Assembly: GCA_013359255.1 (NCBI GenBank)
Contig: JABWCF010000002.1
Location: 186,001-250,000 of the forward strand
DNA: 64,000 bases
Reading direction: 5' to 3'
Origin: Flavobacteriales bacterium
GTDB lineage: Bacteria; Bacteroidota; Bacteroidia; Flavobacteriales_E; Vicingaceae
The notes below the pieces were generated by a model. That model saw nothing but the letters and a program-made list of their open reading frames with translations, was not told the origin of the DNA and did not search any database. Both the position numbers and the translations under genes were made by a program. Below are positions 1 through 8,662 of this stretch, piece after piece; position 1 is the stretch's first letter; every line of letters starts with the position of its first letter.

Positions 1-2089
1 AGCCTAAAAATCCGTATCCCATTTTAGCACTCAAAACTAATTTTTTTGCAAGGGGTGTGTACCATTGGGTTTGAAACCTCCATTTGTGGTATTCAATTAA
101 ATTAAATCTTTTATTTAGAGGCATAGAGGAATAATCAGCTCCGGTGCGAAATGCAGAATACGGAGGAGTAACCTGAAGAGAAAATGTGCTTTGCGATCCA
201 GTACGAGGAAAAATAGGTTGATCGGAAGAATTACGAGCCAACGAAAAACGATAGCTTAGGTTATTTGCATATCCATTGGTAAAAATAAAAGCTCCAACAT
301 AATTTCTTAAGTCGTAGTATTGGTAAGATACTTCGTGATAAACAGTAAAAAAGTCATCGGGCCATTTTAATCTTTTACCCAGCCCCAAAACAATGCCGGT
401 GGTTTTCATTACTTGCCTGTTTGGGTTGCGTATTTTATCTCCATTTACATCAGTACTGTCTTTTAAAAACCTGCGTTCTCCGTTTGAAAAAACCGAATGA
501 TACACCGAGGTAGTAAGAGAGGTGGGCTTTTTGCCACCCAACCAGGGTTCTGTAAAAGATAAGTTGTACGATTGGTAAAATAAACCTGTGGTTTGCATAC
601 GCACACTTAATCGTTGTCCATCGCCCGATGGGAGAGGACGCCATGCACTACCTTTAAAGAAATTGCGAGTAGAAAAATTAGTGAACACAACTCCTAGTGT
701 ACCTACAATGCGATTTCCTCCCCAGCCACCGGAAAGTTCAATTTGGTCAGACGGTTTTTCCTCTACCGTGTATTCAATATCTACGGTACCGTTTTCGGGG
801 TCTGGTTTTGGATTTACACCTAATGTTTCGGCATTAAAGTACCCTAGTGTTGCTAACTCGCGTTGCGAACGTATAATGTCGGAACGGCTAAATAATTGTC
901 CAGGACGTGTTTTTAGCTCTCGCATTATAACGTGGTCGTTGGTTTTGGTGTTTCCGCTTACATATACTTTATTAATGCTTGCTTGTCTTCCTTCGTAAAT
1001 ACGTATTTCAAAATCGATGGAATCATCTTCTACAGCAACTTCAACGGGGGTTACAGAAAAAAACAGATATCCGTCATCCATATATAAAGAAGTTACATCT
1101 CGCCCATTAGGATTCATGTACAATCGGGTATCCATGTATTTCTGATTAAACTCATCGCCTTTTTTAATGCTCAATATTTTACTTAATTGTTCATCGGTGT
1201 ATTTTGTATTTCCAACCCATTTTATATTTCTGAAATAGTATTTTGGCCCTTCTTTAATGGTTATTTCAATGGCTAATGTTTTTTCGTTATTCTTATAAAC
1301 GGTATCATGAAATATAGCTGCGTCTCTATAACCCTTTTCGTTGTATTTTGAAATTACTTTTTGTTTATCTTCTTCGTAAGTATTTTGTTTAAATTTAGAA
1401 ATAGTAAATAGGCTGTACCAAGTATTTGTTTTAGTTTTTTTCATGGATCTTCGCAATTTCCCATCGCTAATATTTTCGTTGTTTTGAAAAATAATATTTT
1501 TGATTTTTATGCGGTGGTTTCTTTTAATATTTACTATTAAAATAACGCTGTTTTGAAGTGTAGTATCTGGAATCTCTTTAATGGTAACCTCTGCGTTTAG
1601 ATACCCTTTGTCTACAAAAAAGGTTTTTACTTTGTTTTTTGAGGTAGTAATTAAATCTTCGGTAACTACACGACCTCTGGCTAAATCTATTTTTTCTCTC
1701 AAATCGTTGGCAATTCCTTTTCTAACACCTGTGAACATAAATTTTGAAAGGCGTGGACGTTCGATTAATCTTATTTCTAAAAAAATCGTATTATCTGTAA
1801 TTTTAACAACATAAATACCTATATCGGAAAAAAGTTTTTGCTGCCACAAATTATTAATGGCTTTCGAAATTTTATCACCTGGTATAAGTATTTTATCACC
1901 AGGAACAAGCCCTGTAATAATTTTTAGTGCGTTATGGTCTAAGTGGTTTGCTCCGGAAAAGGTAATTCCTCCTAACTCATATTCAATGGGATTAGAATAA
2001 CTTATTTTTTCATCTTCGCCTACTAATATCTGTGAGAAAATGGTTCCTATAACAAAAAATCCGATAAGTAGTAAGAGCGTTTTTTTCAT
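1..2089 (-). CDS. bamA: Outer membrane protein assembly factor BamA (C-terminal part outside window)
   Basis: Central component of the BAM machine, which folds and inserts beta-barrel proteins into the outer membrane. Reading the minus strand from the ATG at 2089 gives a signal peptide (MKKTLLLLIGFFVIGTIFS), then successive POTRA-like repeats, one of them ending in RELKTRPGQLFS, then the start of the barrel with alternating hydrophobic strands such as TGSTFSLQVTPP. The frame stays open to base 1, so the end of the barrel is outside the window. It starts 15 bases beyond the stop of uppS, and uppS-bamA is a usual Bacteroidota order. Identity rests on POTRA plus Omp85 barrel and is strong; a TamA-like paralogue is less likely given the neighbour. 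Confidence 0.93.
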   Translation of the reverse strand, partial: MKKTLLLLIGFFVIGTIFSQILVGEDEKISYSNPIEYELGGITFSGANHLDHNALKIITGLVPGDKILIPGDKISKAINNLWQQKLFSDIGIYVVKITDNTIFLEIRLIERPRLSKFMFTGVRKGIANDLREKIDLARGRVVTEDLITTSKNKVKTFFVDKGYLNAEVTIKEIPDTTLQNSVILIVNIKRNHRIKIKNIIFQNNENISDGKLRRSMKKTKTNTWYSLFTISKFKQNTYEEDKQKVISKYNEKGYRDAAIFHDTVYKNNEKTLAIEITIKEGPKYYFRNIKWVGNTKYTDEQLSKILSIKKGDEFNQKYMDTRLYMNPNGRDVTSLYMDDGYLFFSVTPVEVAVEDDSIDFEIRIYEGRQASINKVYVSGNTKTNDHVIMRELKTRPGQLFSRSDIIRSQRELATLGYFNAETLGVNPKPDPENGTVDIEYTVEEKPSDQIELSGGWGGNRIVGTLGVVFTNFSTRNFFKGSAWRPLPSGDGQRLSVRMQTTGLFYQSYNLSFTEPWLGGKKPTSLTTSVYHSVFSNGERRFLKDSTDVNGDKIRNPNRQVMKTTGIVLGLGKRLKWPDDFFTVYHEVSYQYYDLRNYVGAFIFTNGYANNLSYRFSLARNSSDQPIFPRTGSQSTFSLQVTPPYSAFRTGADYSSMPLNKRFNLIEYHKWRFQTQWYTPLAKKLVLSAKMGYGFLG

Positions 2090-2104
2090 GTTTAAACTTC
2101 TCGA

Positions 2105-2842
2105 TTATAATTGTTCGCTGGTTAAACCAAATCTTCGTTCGCGATGTTGAAAATCTATGATGGCCTCATAAAAATCTTCTTTTCCGAATTCGGGCCACAA
2201 TTTTTTTGTAAAGTAGAATTCTGTATAGGCTATTTGCCAAAGCAAAAAATTGCTAATGCGGTATTCACCGCTAGTGCGTATGAGTAGTTCAGGGTCTGGG
2301 ATAGAGTGGGTGCAGAGATACTGGTCTATAGTTGATTCGTTTACGTCTTCTTTTGATAAACGGTTGTTTAATATATCGTTCACAATTAATTTTATAGCAT
2401 TGGTTATTTCCCATTTTGAACTGTAACTAAGGGCTAAAACTAAACTTAAGCCGGTATTTGCCGAAGTTTCTTGGATGGCTTTTTGCAACTCAGCATGGCA
2501 ATTTCCGGGTAAACTTTTTAAGTTTCCTATTGCTTTTAAACTGATGTTGTTTTTTTGAAGTATACCCACTTCGGCTACAATGGTATTTACTAATAACTCC
2601 ATCAAAGCATCTACTTCTTGCTTAGGTCTATTCCAGTTTTCTGTAGAAAAGGCATAAAGGGTAAGAAATTGAATTTTTGCTTCTGCAGCGGCTTCTACTA
2701 CTTTACGAACCGATTCTACGCCCGCCTGATGTCCCCAAATTCTTTCTTTGCCCTGTTTTTTAGCCCATCGGCCATTGCCATCCATAATAATGGCTATGTG
2801 TTTAGGAATATTATTTTTATCAATTTGATTAAGTAACGACAT
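2105..2842 (-). CDS. uppS: Isoprenyl transferase (undecaprenyl diphosphate synthase)
   Basis: Makes the C55 undecaprenyl carrier lipid from FPP and IPP for peptidoglycan and O-antigen assembly, in the cytoplasm. The cis-prenyltransferase signatures are all visible: IIMDGNGRWAKKQG near the N-terminus (catalytic Asp), GHQAGVESV, LYAFSTENWNRP, and the C-terminal RTSGEYRISNFLLWQ block. I place the start at the ATG at 2842 (MSLLNQIDKNN); an upstream in-frame ATG at 2875 would add a non-conserved extension. With that start the protein is 245 residues, normal for the family. It is followed by bamA, and the pair probably forms an operon. Confidence 0.95.
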   Translation of the reverse strand: MSLLNQIDKNNIPKHIAIIMDGNGRWAKKQGKERIWGHQAGVESVRKVVEAAAEAKIQFLTLYAFSTENWNRPKQEVDALMELLVNTIVAEVGILQKNNISLKAIGNLKSLPGNCHAELQKAIQETSANTGLSLVLALSYSSKWEITNAIKLIVNDILNNRLSKEDVNESTIDQYLCTHSIPDPELLIRTSGEYRISNFLLWQIAYTEFYFTKKLWPEFGKEDFYEAIIDFQHRERRFGLTSEQL

Positions 2843-2901
2843 ATAATTAACGAAACAATGCGTTTTTGGGTGCAAATATGAGATTAATCAATAAATTTAT
2901 T

Positions 2902-3633
2902 TTAAAAAAGATGCGGACAACGATCAAAAGCTTTCCGGAATTTGTAGGTTATAATTATTCCTGAAAAATTATACCAATCGTAATTTTTTGCATTTCCTTT
3001 TTGGTAACCTATAGCATAAACATTTTCAAGTCGGTCTAGTTCATCGGTATAGGTTTTTCGCATACCCCATTCTATCGATGCTCCAAAAGAGCCTCCCAAA
3101 TTAAATTTATATCCTATGCCAAACGGAATAACAACATTGCTCATCCAACTATCGGTAACATTTTCTGAATTGAAAATAGTTTTCTCTTTATTGTTCCCAT
3201 TGTAGTATAAGTCTATTTTAGATAGAAAAGCACTAACCCCAATAAAAACATAGGGAGTGTGATTTTTTTCTTTTATACCTATTTGATATTCTAAAAAGTT
3301 AAACTCCAACTGCCCTGAAGCCTCGTAAATTGGCCCACTCATGGCGTAATTGCGAAATGAATTAAAGGCAATTTGTGTTGAATAATCCGAAGCTTTTAGT
3401 TTTCCGTACAAGAGTGTGGTTTTTAGAGAGTATCTTTTACTTAGATTTTTTCGGTACACAAACCCAGCTGCCGGCAAATAGCATTGGTTAAAATGTTTGG
3501 TGGGATTTAGTTCTCCGATGTAATAGGAGGTGCCTAAAAATAAACCTAATTCGGAGTGTTGGGCAAAAGAATGGCTGGTAAGGAAAAATACAAAACCGGC
3601 ACAAAGTGTCGCTATTTTATTAACAAAAACCAA
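2902..3633 (-). CDS. DUF6089-like outer membrane beta-barrel protein
   Basis: A 243-residue exported protein with an N-terminal signal peptide ending near SHSFAQ. The segment LGLFLGTSYYIGELNPTKHF is the hallmark of the DUF6089 family, which in Bacteroidota commonly sits beside uppS and bamA. Alternating-polarity strands and the late motif VVIPFGIGYKF...MRKTYTDELD suggest a small outer-membrane barrel. The same late motif occurs in the next two genes, so the three look related. It lies upstream of uppS in the same direction and 4 bases downstream of the neighbouring barrel gene. The biochemical role is unknown; an envelope-assembly role is inferred from position only. Confidence 0.8.
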   Translation of the reverse strand: MVFVNKIATLCAGFVFFLTSHSFAQHSELGLFLGTSYYIGELNPTKHFNQCYLPAAGFVYRKNLSKRYSLKTTLLYGKLKASDYSTQIAFNSFRNYAMSGPIYEASGQLEFNFLEYQIGIKEKNHTPYVFIGVSAFLSKIDLYYNGNNKEKTIFNSENVTDSWMSNVVIPFGIGYKFNLGGSFGASIEWGMRKTYTDELDRLENVYAIGYQKGNAKNYDWYNFSGIIITYKFRKAFDRCPHLF

Positions 3634-3637
3634 TGGT

Positions 3638-4516
3638 TTAAAATTTGGGTAAATTTCTTCTTCGATGTAATAACTTGTAATTAACCGAAATTATTGCAGA
3701 GATGTATGCATCTTTATCGCTTGGGTCGCCTCGTTGTTCTCCGGCCTGCGTCCAGGGGTGTTTCCCTTGCCCTCCCGGGTCTGAAAAATAGGCGGCAACA
3801 AGCCCTCTCTCTTGTAAAATAGTGTTGTAGTCTTGGTAATCGGTACTTACGTCATCGATGTAATCGGTAAAGGTTTTTCGCATTATCAGTTCAAAGTTCA
3901 CACTCCACTGTTTATCAATAGTATGCCTTACGCCAAATCCAAAAGGTATAGCTACATTTATTCTAGAATAGCGGACATTTTCTGTTTGTAGTGGTTGAAG
4001 TGCGTACCATTTTCCGTTTAAGGGGCCTTTGGGATTAAACCAAAAAACGCCTAAACCGGCAGTAGCGTATATATTCCATTTAAACCCTTTTCTGCCTTTT
4101 ACTCCTCGTAATTTAAAGAGATGTCCCGATTTTTCTTGCATTAAATAGTACTCTCCCACAGCCGTAAGTTCAATAACAGGAGAACGAAATCTGAGGTTTC
4201 TGAAATTTCGTGCAGGCTCTTTAGTTAAAGCATCATTTCCGTTCAGTCGTATGTAAGTGAATTGACCTTTTACGCGCAAATCTTTTAACAAGTGGTAACG
4301 AACACCTCCCAGAACGGAAGGGCGGGTAAGAGAAATTTCCAAATCACGCAATCCGTTTGTGCCAATTCTGTCGGCACCACCTAAATCCCCTAAAAAGTTT
4401 GAAATTCCTAAGCCTGCAGTGTATTCCAAACGGTTTCTTTTCCATTGTTGTGCAAAGGTGTTATGCGAAAAACTTAAAAACAAAAAAAGAAAAGAAAAGA
4501 ATAATTTGTTCATCAA
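3638..4516 (-). CDS. Outer membrane beta-barrel protein, tandem paralogue A
   Basis: A 292-residue protein with a signal peptide (cleavage near SHNTFAQ). It closely resembles the next gene: shared blocks include FLGDLGGADRIGTNGL, RNFRNLRFRSPVIEL, FWFNPKGPLNGKWYALQ, IPFGFGVRHTI, MRKTFTDYIDDVSTDY and AAYFSDPGGQGK. The IPFG...MRKTFTD part also matches the DUF6089-like gene downstream. The pattern is that of a small outer-membrane barrel. It ends 4 bases before the next start, so it is probably co-transcribed with uppS and bamA. I do not recognise a specific function. Unlike the shorter DUF6089 member it carries the conserved PGG loop near the C-terminus. Confidence 0.72.
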   Translation of the reverse strand: MMNKLFFSFLFLFLSFSHNTFAQQWKRNRLEYTAGLGISNFLGDLGGADRIGTNGLRDLEISLTRPSVLGGVRYHLLKDLRVKGQFTYIRLNGNDALTKEPARNFRNLRFRSPVIELTAVGEYYLMQEKSGHLFKLRGVKGRKGFKWNIYATAGLGVFWFNPKGPLNGKWYALQPLQTENVRYSRINVAIPFGFGVRHTIDKQWSVNFELIMRKTFTDYIDDVSTDYQDYNTILQERGLVAAYFSDPGGQGKHPWTQAGEQRGDPSDKDAYISAIISVNYKLLHRRRNLPKF

Positions 4517-4575
4517 ATTTTTTGGCTACTTTTTTTAAAAACGAACAAATGTAACAAAATTTTTACTACGCCTTT

Positions 4576-5442
4576 CTAGAACTTTGATTGAAAAATCCCC
4601 CTCATTCTGTTGATTTTGTATGAAATACCAAACTGAATGGTCATATAAGCGTCTTTATCTTTAGGGTCTCCTCGTTGAAGGCCTGTGGCAGTCTGATACG
4701 ATTTTCCGTGTCCTCCCGGGTCGGAAAAATAAGCGGCAATGGGCCCTTTTTCTGCAAGCATAGAATTATAATCATAATAAACGGTGCTTACATCGTCTAT
4801 ATAATCGGTAAAGGTTTTTCGCATATTTATTTCAAAATGGAATGCTATTTTACGAGAAATAGTTTTTTTTACCCCCATACCAAATGGAATAGCAATATTT
4901 ATAGAGCTATACCTTACTCCTTCGGTTTGGAATTTCCGCAGTGCATACCAACGGCCGTTTAATGGACCTTTTGGATTATACCAAAACCCGGCAATTCCTC
5001 CAAAAACGTAAATATTCCAACTTTGTGCTTTTTTCCCCTTTGCCTTTTTTAGTTTGTATAGGTGTCCGGAACTCTCGGTTAAAAGATAAAATTCATAGAT
5101 AGCAGAAAGTTCTAATATAGGTGAACGAAATTTTAAGTTTCTGAAATTGCGAAAATATTCTGTTGTTAACTTATCATCACCATTTACTCTTAAATAGGTG
5201 AGTCCTCCTTTTATAATATTTGAATTGCTTAAGAAGTATCTGTATCCACCAGATATTGCCGGACGAGTGAGAACCAATTCTAAATCTTTCAGCCCATTTG
5301 TGCCTATTTGGTTAGCTCCTCCCAAATCGCCTAAAAAATTACTTGCCCCCACACTTAAAAAATAGGTGCCCTTTTCTTTTTTTGTTTGAGAAAAACTAGT
5401 AAAAGCAAGCAATGTTGCAAATATAAACAGGCAAAACTTCAT
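4576..5442 (-). CDS. Outer membrane beta-barrel protein, tandem paralogue B
   Basis: A 288-residue paralogue of the preceding barrel gene, with signal peptide (MKFCLFIFATLLAFTSFSQ) and matching blocks FLGDLGGANQIGTNGLKDL, RNFRNLKFRSPILEL, WYNPKGPLNGRWYALR, MRKTFTDYIDDVST and AAYFSDPGGHGK. Identity between the two is high over the whole length, pointing to a tandem duplication. About 60 bases separate them, so they may be co-transcribed. This is the first gene of the minus-strand run leading to bamA; about 150 bases without a gene separate it from paaZ. Function is not known beyond a likely outer-membrane location. Confidence 0.72.
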   Translation of the reverse strand: MKFCLFIFATLLAFTSFSQTKKEKGTYFLSVGASNFLGDLGGANQIGTNGLKDLELVLTRPAISGGYRYFLSNSNIIKGGLTYLRVNGDDKLTTEYFRNFRNLKFRSPILELSAIYEFYLLTESSGHLYKLKKAKGKKAQSWNIYVFGGIAGFWYNPKGPLNGRWYALRKFQTEGVRYSSINIAIPFGMGVKKTISRKIAFHFEINMRKTFTDYIDDVSTVYYDYNSMLAEKGPIAAYFSDPGGHGKSYQTATGLQRGDPKDKDAYMTIQFGISYKINRMRGIFQSKF

Positions 5443-5593
5443 ACCACAAAGCTAATCAATTATCTGATAAACCGACTTTTAAGTGCAAAAACGATTGCAA
5501 AAACGGATAATCTTATGGTGTTGTAAGTTGCTTATATTTAGTTATATATATTACAAATAAAAACAATAACCGAAAAAAAATATCTGTTATTTA

Positions 5594-7642
5594 TTATTCT
5601 TGTTTTTTCTTTTTTACCATAGTAAGAATGGTAGCAATAGCAACTGTTTCTCCTGTTTCGTCATAAATATCAACGAGCCATTTTACTATTCCTTTGGCAA
5701 TATCATCAGGTGTTTTTTTCTCTTGGTCAATTTTTTCTTTGCAGGTAAACCTAACTCCAACGGTGCTTCCCGGGTAAACGGGTTTGGTAAAACGGCATTC
5801 GTCTATTCCGTAGTTCAGTAAAACCGGCCCTTTGGGTGGATCAACAAATAAGCCTGCAGCTTTAGAGAGAATATAGTATCCGTGAGCAACTCTTCCGGTA
5901 AAGATGGTTTCATCTAAGGAGTTTTCGTCCATATGGGCATAAAATTTATCACCACTCAGTTCGGCAAATGCTTCAATGTTTTCGAGCGTAACAGTGTGCT
6001 TTTGGGTAATAAGAGTTTGTCCAATTTCTAGTTCTTCGAAGTAATAACGGAAAGGGTGTTTTTCTTTCTCAATAAATTTTCCGCCATATTGGTATTGCCC
6101 CATTATTTTGCTTAAGGTGGTGGGCGATCCTTGGATGGCGGTACGTTGAAGATAATGGAAAACTCCGCGTTTTCCACCCATTTCTTCGCCTCCACCTGCA
6201 CGTCCTGGTCCGCCATGGGTAAGTAGGGGCATAGGCGAACCGTGTCCGGTGCTTTCTTTGGCACAGTCGGCATTTAAAATTAAAATACGTCCGTGCATAC
6301 AGGCTGCTTCCACTACAAATTCGCGGGCAAGAGCATCATTAGCAGTAACAATAGAGCACACTAAAGAGCCTTTTCCCATTTTGGCTAGTTCTATGGCTTC
6401 TTCAATGGTTTTATAAGGCATTAAGGTACTTACCGGCCCAAAAGCTTCTATGTTATGGCAATCTTGGTACTTAAAGGGGTTTGTGTTTAAGAATAAAATT
6501 GGCGAAAGAAAGGCTCCGCTATTTTTATTGGCTCCTACCACTTCGAAATTTTCTAGGTCGCCAAATATAATTTCTTGTGTTTGGGCTAACTGCATTATCT
6601 TTTCGGTTACTTCGGCTTGTTGGGCTTTTCCGGCAAGAGCTCCCATACGTACTCCTTCAGTATTCGGGTTACCAATAATGGTAGAGGCTAGTCGTTTTCC
6701 GAGAGCAATTTGTACCTCTTCTATTAAATTATCGGGAACAATTATTCTGCGAATGGCCGTACATTTTTGTCCAGCTTTGGTGGTCATTTCGCGTTGTACT
6801 TCTTTTATGAAAAGGTCAAATTCAGGAGTTCCCGGAATGGCGTCTGCTCCAAGAATACAACAATTAAGCGAGTCGGCTTCCATATTAAAAGGTACCGATT
6901 CTTCTATTAAACGCGGGTGTGCTTTAAGCATTTTTCCGGTACTTGCGGAGCCTGTAAAGGTTACTACGTCTTGGTTTATAACGTGGTCTAAAATTCCGTT
7001 GGCACTTCCACAAATGAGTTGGAGAGAACCTTCGGGTAAAAGGCTTGAAGCAATTATTTCTTTAACCACAGCTTCGGTTAAAAAAGAGGTAACCGTGGCA
7101 GGTTTAACAATAGCGGGTACTCCGGCCAACAGATTAACGGCAATTTTTTCTAACATTCCCCATACCGGAAAATTAAATGCGTTGATGTGAATGGCGACTC
7201 CTTGTTTTGGTACACAAATATGATGTCCTATAAAGGTGCCGTTTTTACTCAGTTTGGCGGCTTCACCATCGTAGCAAAAGGTTTCATCTGGAAATTGTCT
7301 TCGTAAGCTGGCGTAGGCAAAAAGGTTTCCAATACCACCTTCAATATCAACCCAGCTATCGTTACGGGTAGCACCGGTGCCCCAACTTATTTTGTAAAAA
7401 ATTTCTTTTTTATCGAGTAAATGTAAAGCCAAGGCTTTTAGCATACGACCTCTTTCCTGAAAAGTTAGTTTACGTAAGGCTTTTCCTCCTATTGTTCGGG
7501 CGTAGTGCATCATTTCGGCAAAGTCTAGGCCTTTGCTGCCAGCCATTGAAAGGGGTTCTCCGGTAATGGCGTTGTACTGAATTTGTCCTTCATCTTCTCC
7601 GGAAATCCATTTTCCCAAAGCGTAGTTTTCGAGTTTTTTCAT
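5594..7642 (-). CDS. paaZ: Bifunctional ring-opening enzyme PaaZ (oxepin-CoA hydrolase / semialdehyde dehydrogenase)
   Basis: In aerobic phenylacetate degradation PaaZ hydrolyses oxepin-CoA and then oxidises the resulting aldehyde with NADP. The protein is 682 residues, the family's full two-domain length. Residues about 1-520 form an aldehyde dehydrogenase with the glutamate in FNMEADSLN (about E255) and the nucleophile in KAGQKCTAIRR (about C294). Residues about 530-680 are a MaoC hot-dog hydratase with the Asp-x4-His pair in SGDKFYAHMD. Both active sites look intact. No other paa gene is adjacent in this window. The gene is bordered upstream by a divergent small exported-protein gene and looks monocistronic. 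Confidence 0.93.
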   Translation of the reverse strand: MKKLENYALGKWISGEDEGQIQYNAITGEPLSMAGSKGLDFAEMMHYARTIGGKALRKLTFQERGRMLKALALHLLDKKEIFYKISWGTGATRNDSWVDIEGGIGNLFAYASLRRQFPDETFCYDGEAAKLSKNGTFIGHHICVPKQGVAIHINAFNFPVWGMLEKIAVNLLAGVPAIVKPATVTSFLTEAVVKEIIASSLLPEGSLQLICGSANGILDHVINQDVVTFTGSASTGKMLKAHPRLIEESVPFNMEADSLNCCILGADAIPGTPEFDLFIKEVQREMTTKAGQKCTAIRRIIVPDNLIEEVQIALGKRLASTIIGNPNTEGVRMGALAGKAQQAEVTEKIMQLAQTQEIIFGDLENFEVVGANKNSGAFLSPILFLNTNPFKYQDCHNIEAFGPVSTLMPYKTIEEAIELAKMGKGSLVCSIVTANDALAREFVVEAACMHGRILILNADCAKESTGHGSPMPLLTHGGPGRAGGGEEMGGKRGVFHYLQRTAIQGSPTTLSKIMGQYQYGGKFIEKEKHPFRYYFEELEIGQTLITQKHTVTLENIEAFAELSGDKFYAHMDENSLDETIFTGRVAHGYYILSKAAGLFVDPPKGPVLLNYGIDECRFTKPVYPGSTVGVRFTCKEKIDQEKKTPDDIAKGIVKWLVDIYDETGETVAIATILTMVKKKKQE

Positions 7643-7724
7643 GGAAATAAAATTTGTCTAATTTAATCTCGTGTAACAAATAAAATCTAATTTAGGTTTA
7701 CAAATTAGCAAATAAAAGTAAGGT

Positions 7725-8225
7725 ATGCAAAAATGTATATGGTTTGTATTTTTCTTGTTGTTGCAAACTGCAGCATTTGCACAGTGTTGCAAAAAAACAA
7801 CAAATGAAATAGAGTTAAAAGAAAGCTATAAAACTACTTTTCATGGGGGGCATAGGTATTCGGGTTATTCAGTTACATATCATTTATCTTTTCTGGTAAA
7901 TAAAAGCACGGTGTTAACATCTATTGAAGTTGATACGTTTAATTTGGTATTGAATAAGAAGGTAGAAAAAGCAAAGAATCTTTTGCTTGAATTGGTATTG
8001 ACGATAAACCATCAACCACAGAATCCCATTTCTGGATTTGAGGGAGAAACAGAATGTACTTTTCAGCAGCTAGTTAGCGGAGAGCCTCAGGGTCTTCCTT
8101 TTACTTTTTCCAAACGCACCTCTTCGTCCGATTGTGAAGTGGTAATCTATTTTGGAAAAGGCAAAAGAAAAGGCCTTATTAAAATAAATAAAGTGCCTTT
8201 AAAAGAGTCTATACAAGCTCCTTAG
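7725..8225 (+). CDS. Small exported protein of unknown function
   Basis: A 166-residue protein with a clear signal peptide (hydrophobic WFVFFLLLQTAAFA, cleavage before QCCKK) and a mature part that starts with a Cys pair. I recognise no family. The mature domain looks beta-rich (SYKTTFHGGHRYSGYSVTYHLSF) with two further Cys residues (ETECTFQQ and SDCEV), consistent with a disulfide-bonded periplasmic or surface protein. It is divergent from paaZ. A near-consensus promoter box TAGGTTTA lies at 7693-7700. Its stop overlaps the stop of the convergent gene by 4 bases. Confidence 0.65.
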   Translation: MQKCIWFVFFLLLQTAAFAQCCKKTTNEIELKESYKTTFHGGHRYSGYSVTYHLSFLVNKSTVLTSIEVDTFNLVLNKKVEKAKNLLLELVLTINHQPQNPISGFEGETECTFQQLVSGEPQGLPFTFSKRTSSSDCEVVIYFGKGKRKGLIKINKVPLKESIQAP

Positions 8226-8650
8226 CGAGTAAATCCTATTAATACGGAAACACAACCGCTGGGTAAAATATTATTTAAAGGCTTTTTGTAAGGAACGTTA
8301 ATTTGAATGATTAATTGTTGCGTATTTTCGACTTTAAAATCCCAATAATTTTTGTTTTTCCCTTCACTGTTGTAAAGTTCATTTCTTTTTTCATCGAGTA
8401 CTTTAAAAGTAGATTGTCCGATGGTTTCGTGGCTGCATACTAACAGTCGGTATTCTTTTCCCGAAGAAAATGTAATATTCATTTCGGCTACCTCGCCCGG
8501 CATAAGTACTGCACCATTAAACTGCCCGTTGTGAGTGTATGGAGCTAAAGAAGGAAAGCAGTATTTTTTTGTGTAGCTTTTACACTGGGCCGAAACAAAA
8601 GAAACAAAAAATAATAATGTTGCTATTGCAACAAAAAAATGTTTACTCAT
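8222..8650 (-). CDS. Small exported protein of unknown function
   Basis: A 142-residue protein with signal peptide (MSKHFFVAIATLLFFVSFVSA, cleavage before QCKSY). The mature part contains four Cys residues and beta-rich stretches (MNITFSSGKEYRLLVCSHE, QLIIQINVPY), suggesting a compact periplasmic or surface beta-sandwich. The pattern of a polar-ligand accessory domain is only a loose impression; I do not assign a family. It follows the lipoprotein gene on the same strand after about 12 bases, so the two are probably co-transcribed. Its 3' end overlaps the convergent gene by 4 bases. Confidence 0.65.
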   Translation of the reverse strand: MSKHFFVAIATLLFFVSFVSAQCKSYTKKYCFPSLAPYTHNGQFNGAVLMPGEVAEMNITFSSGKEYRLLVCSHETIGQSTFKVLDEKRNELYNSEGKNKNYWDFKVENTQQLIIQINVPYKKPLNNILPSGCVSVLIGFTR

Positions 8651-8662
8651 TTACTGTAAAAT

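Noticed and set aside
588-998. 136-codon plus-strand open frame
   Set aside because: It is antisense to bamA, whose minus-strand frame gives an unmistakable Omp85 protein; the product looks like random composition.
6450-7190. 246-codon plus-strand open frame
   Set aside because: Antisense to the aldehyde dehydrogenase part of paaZ; no start context and no recognisable domain.
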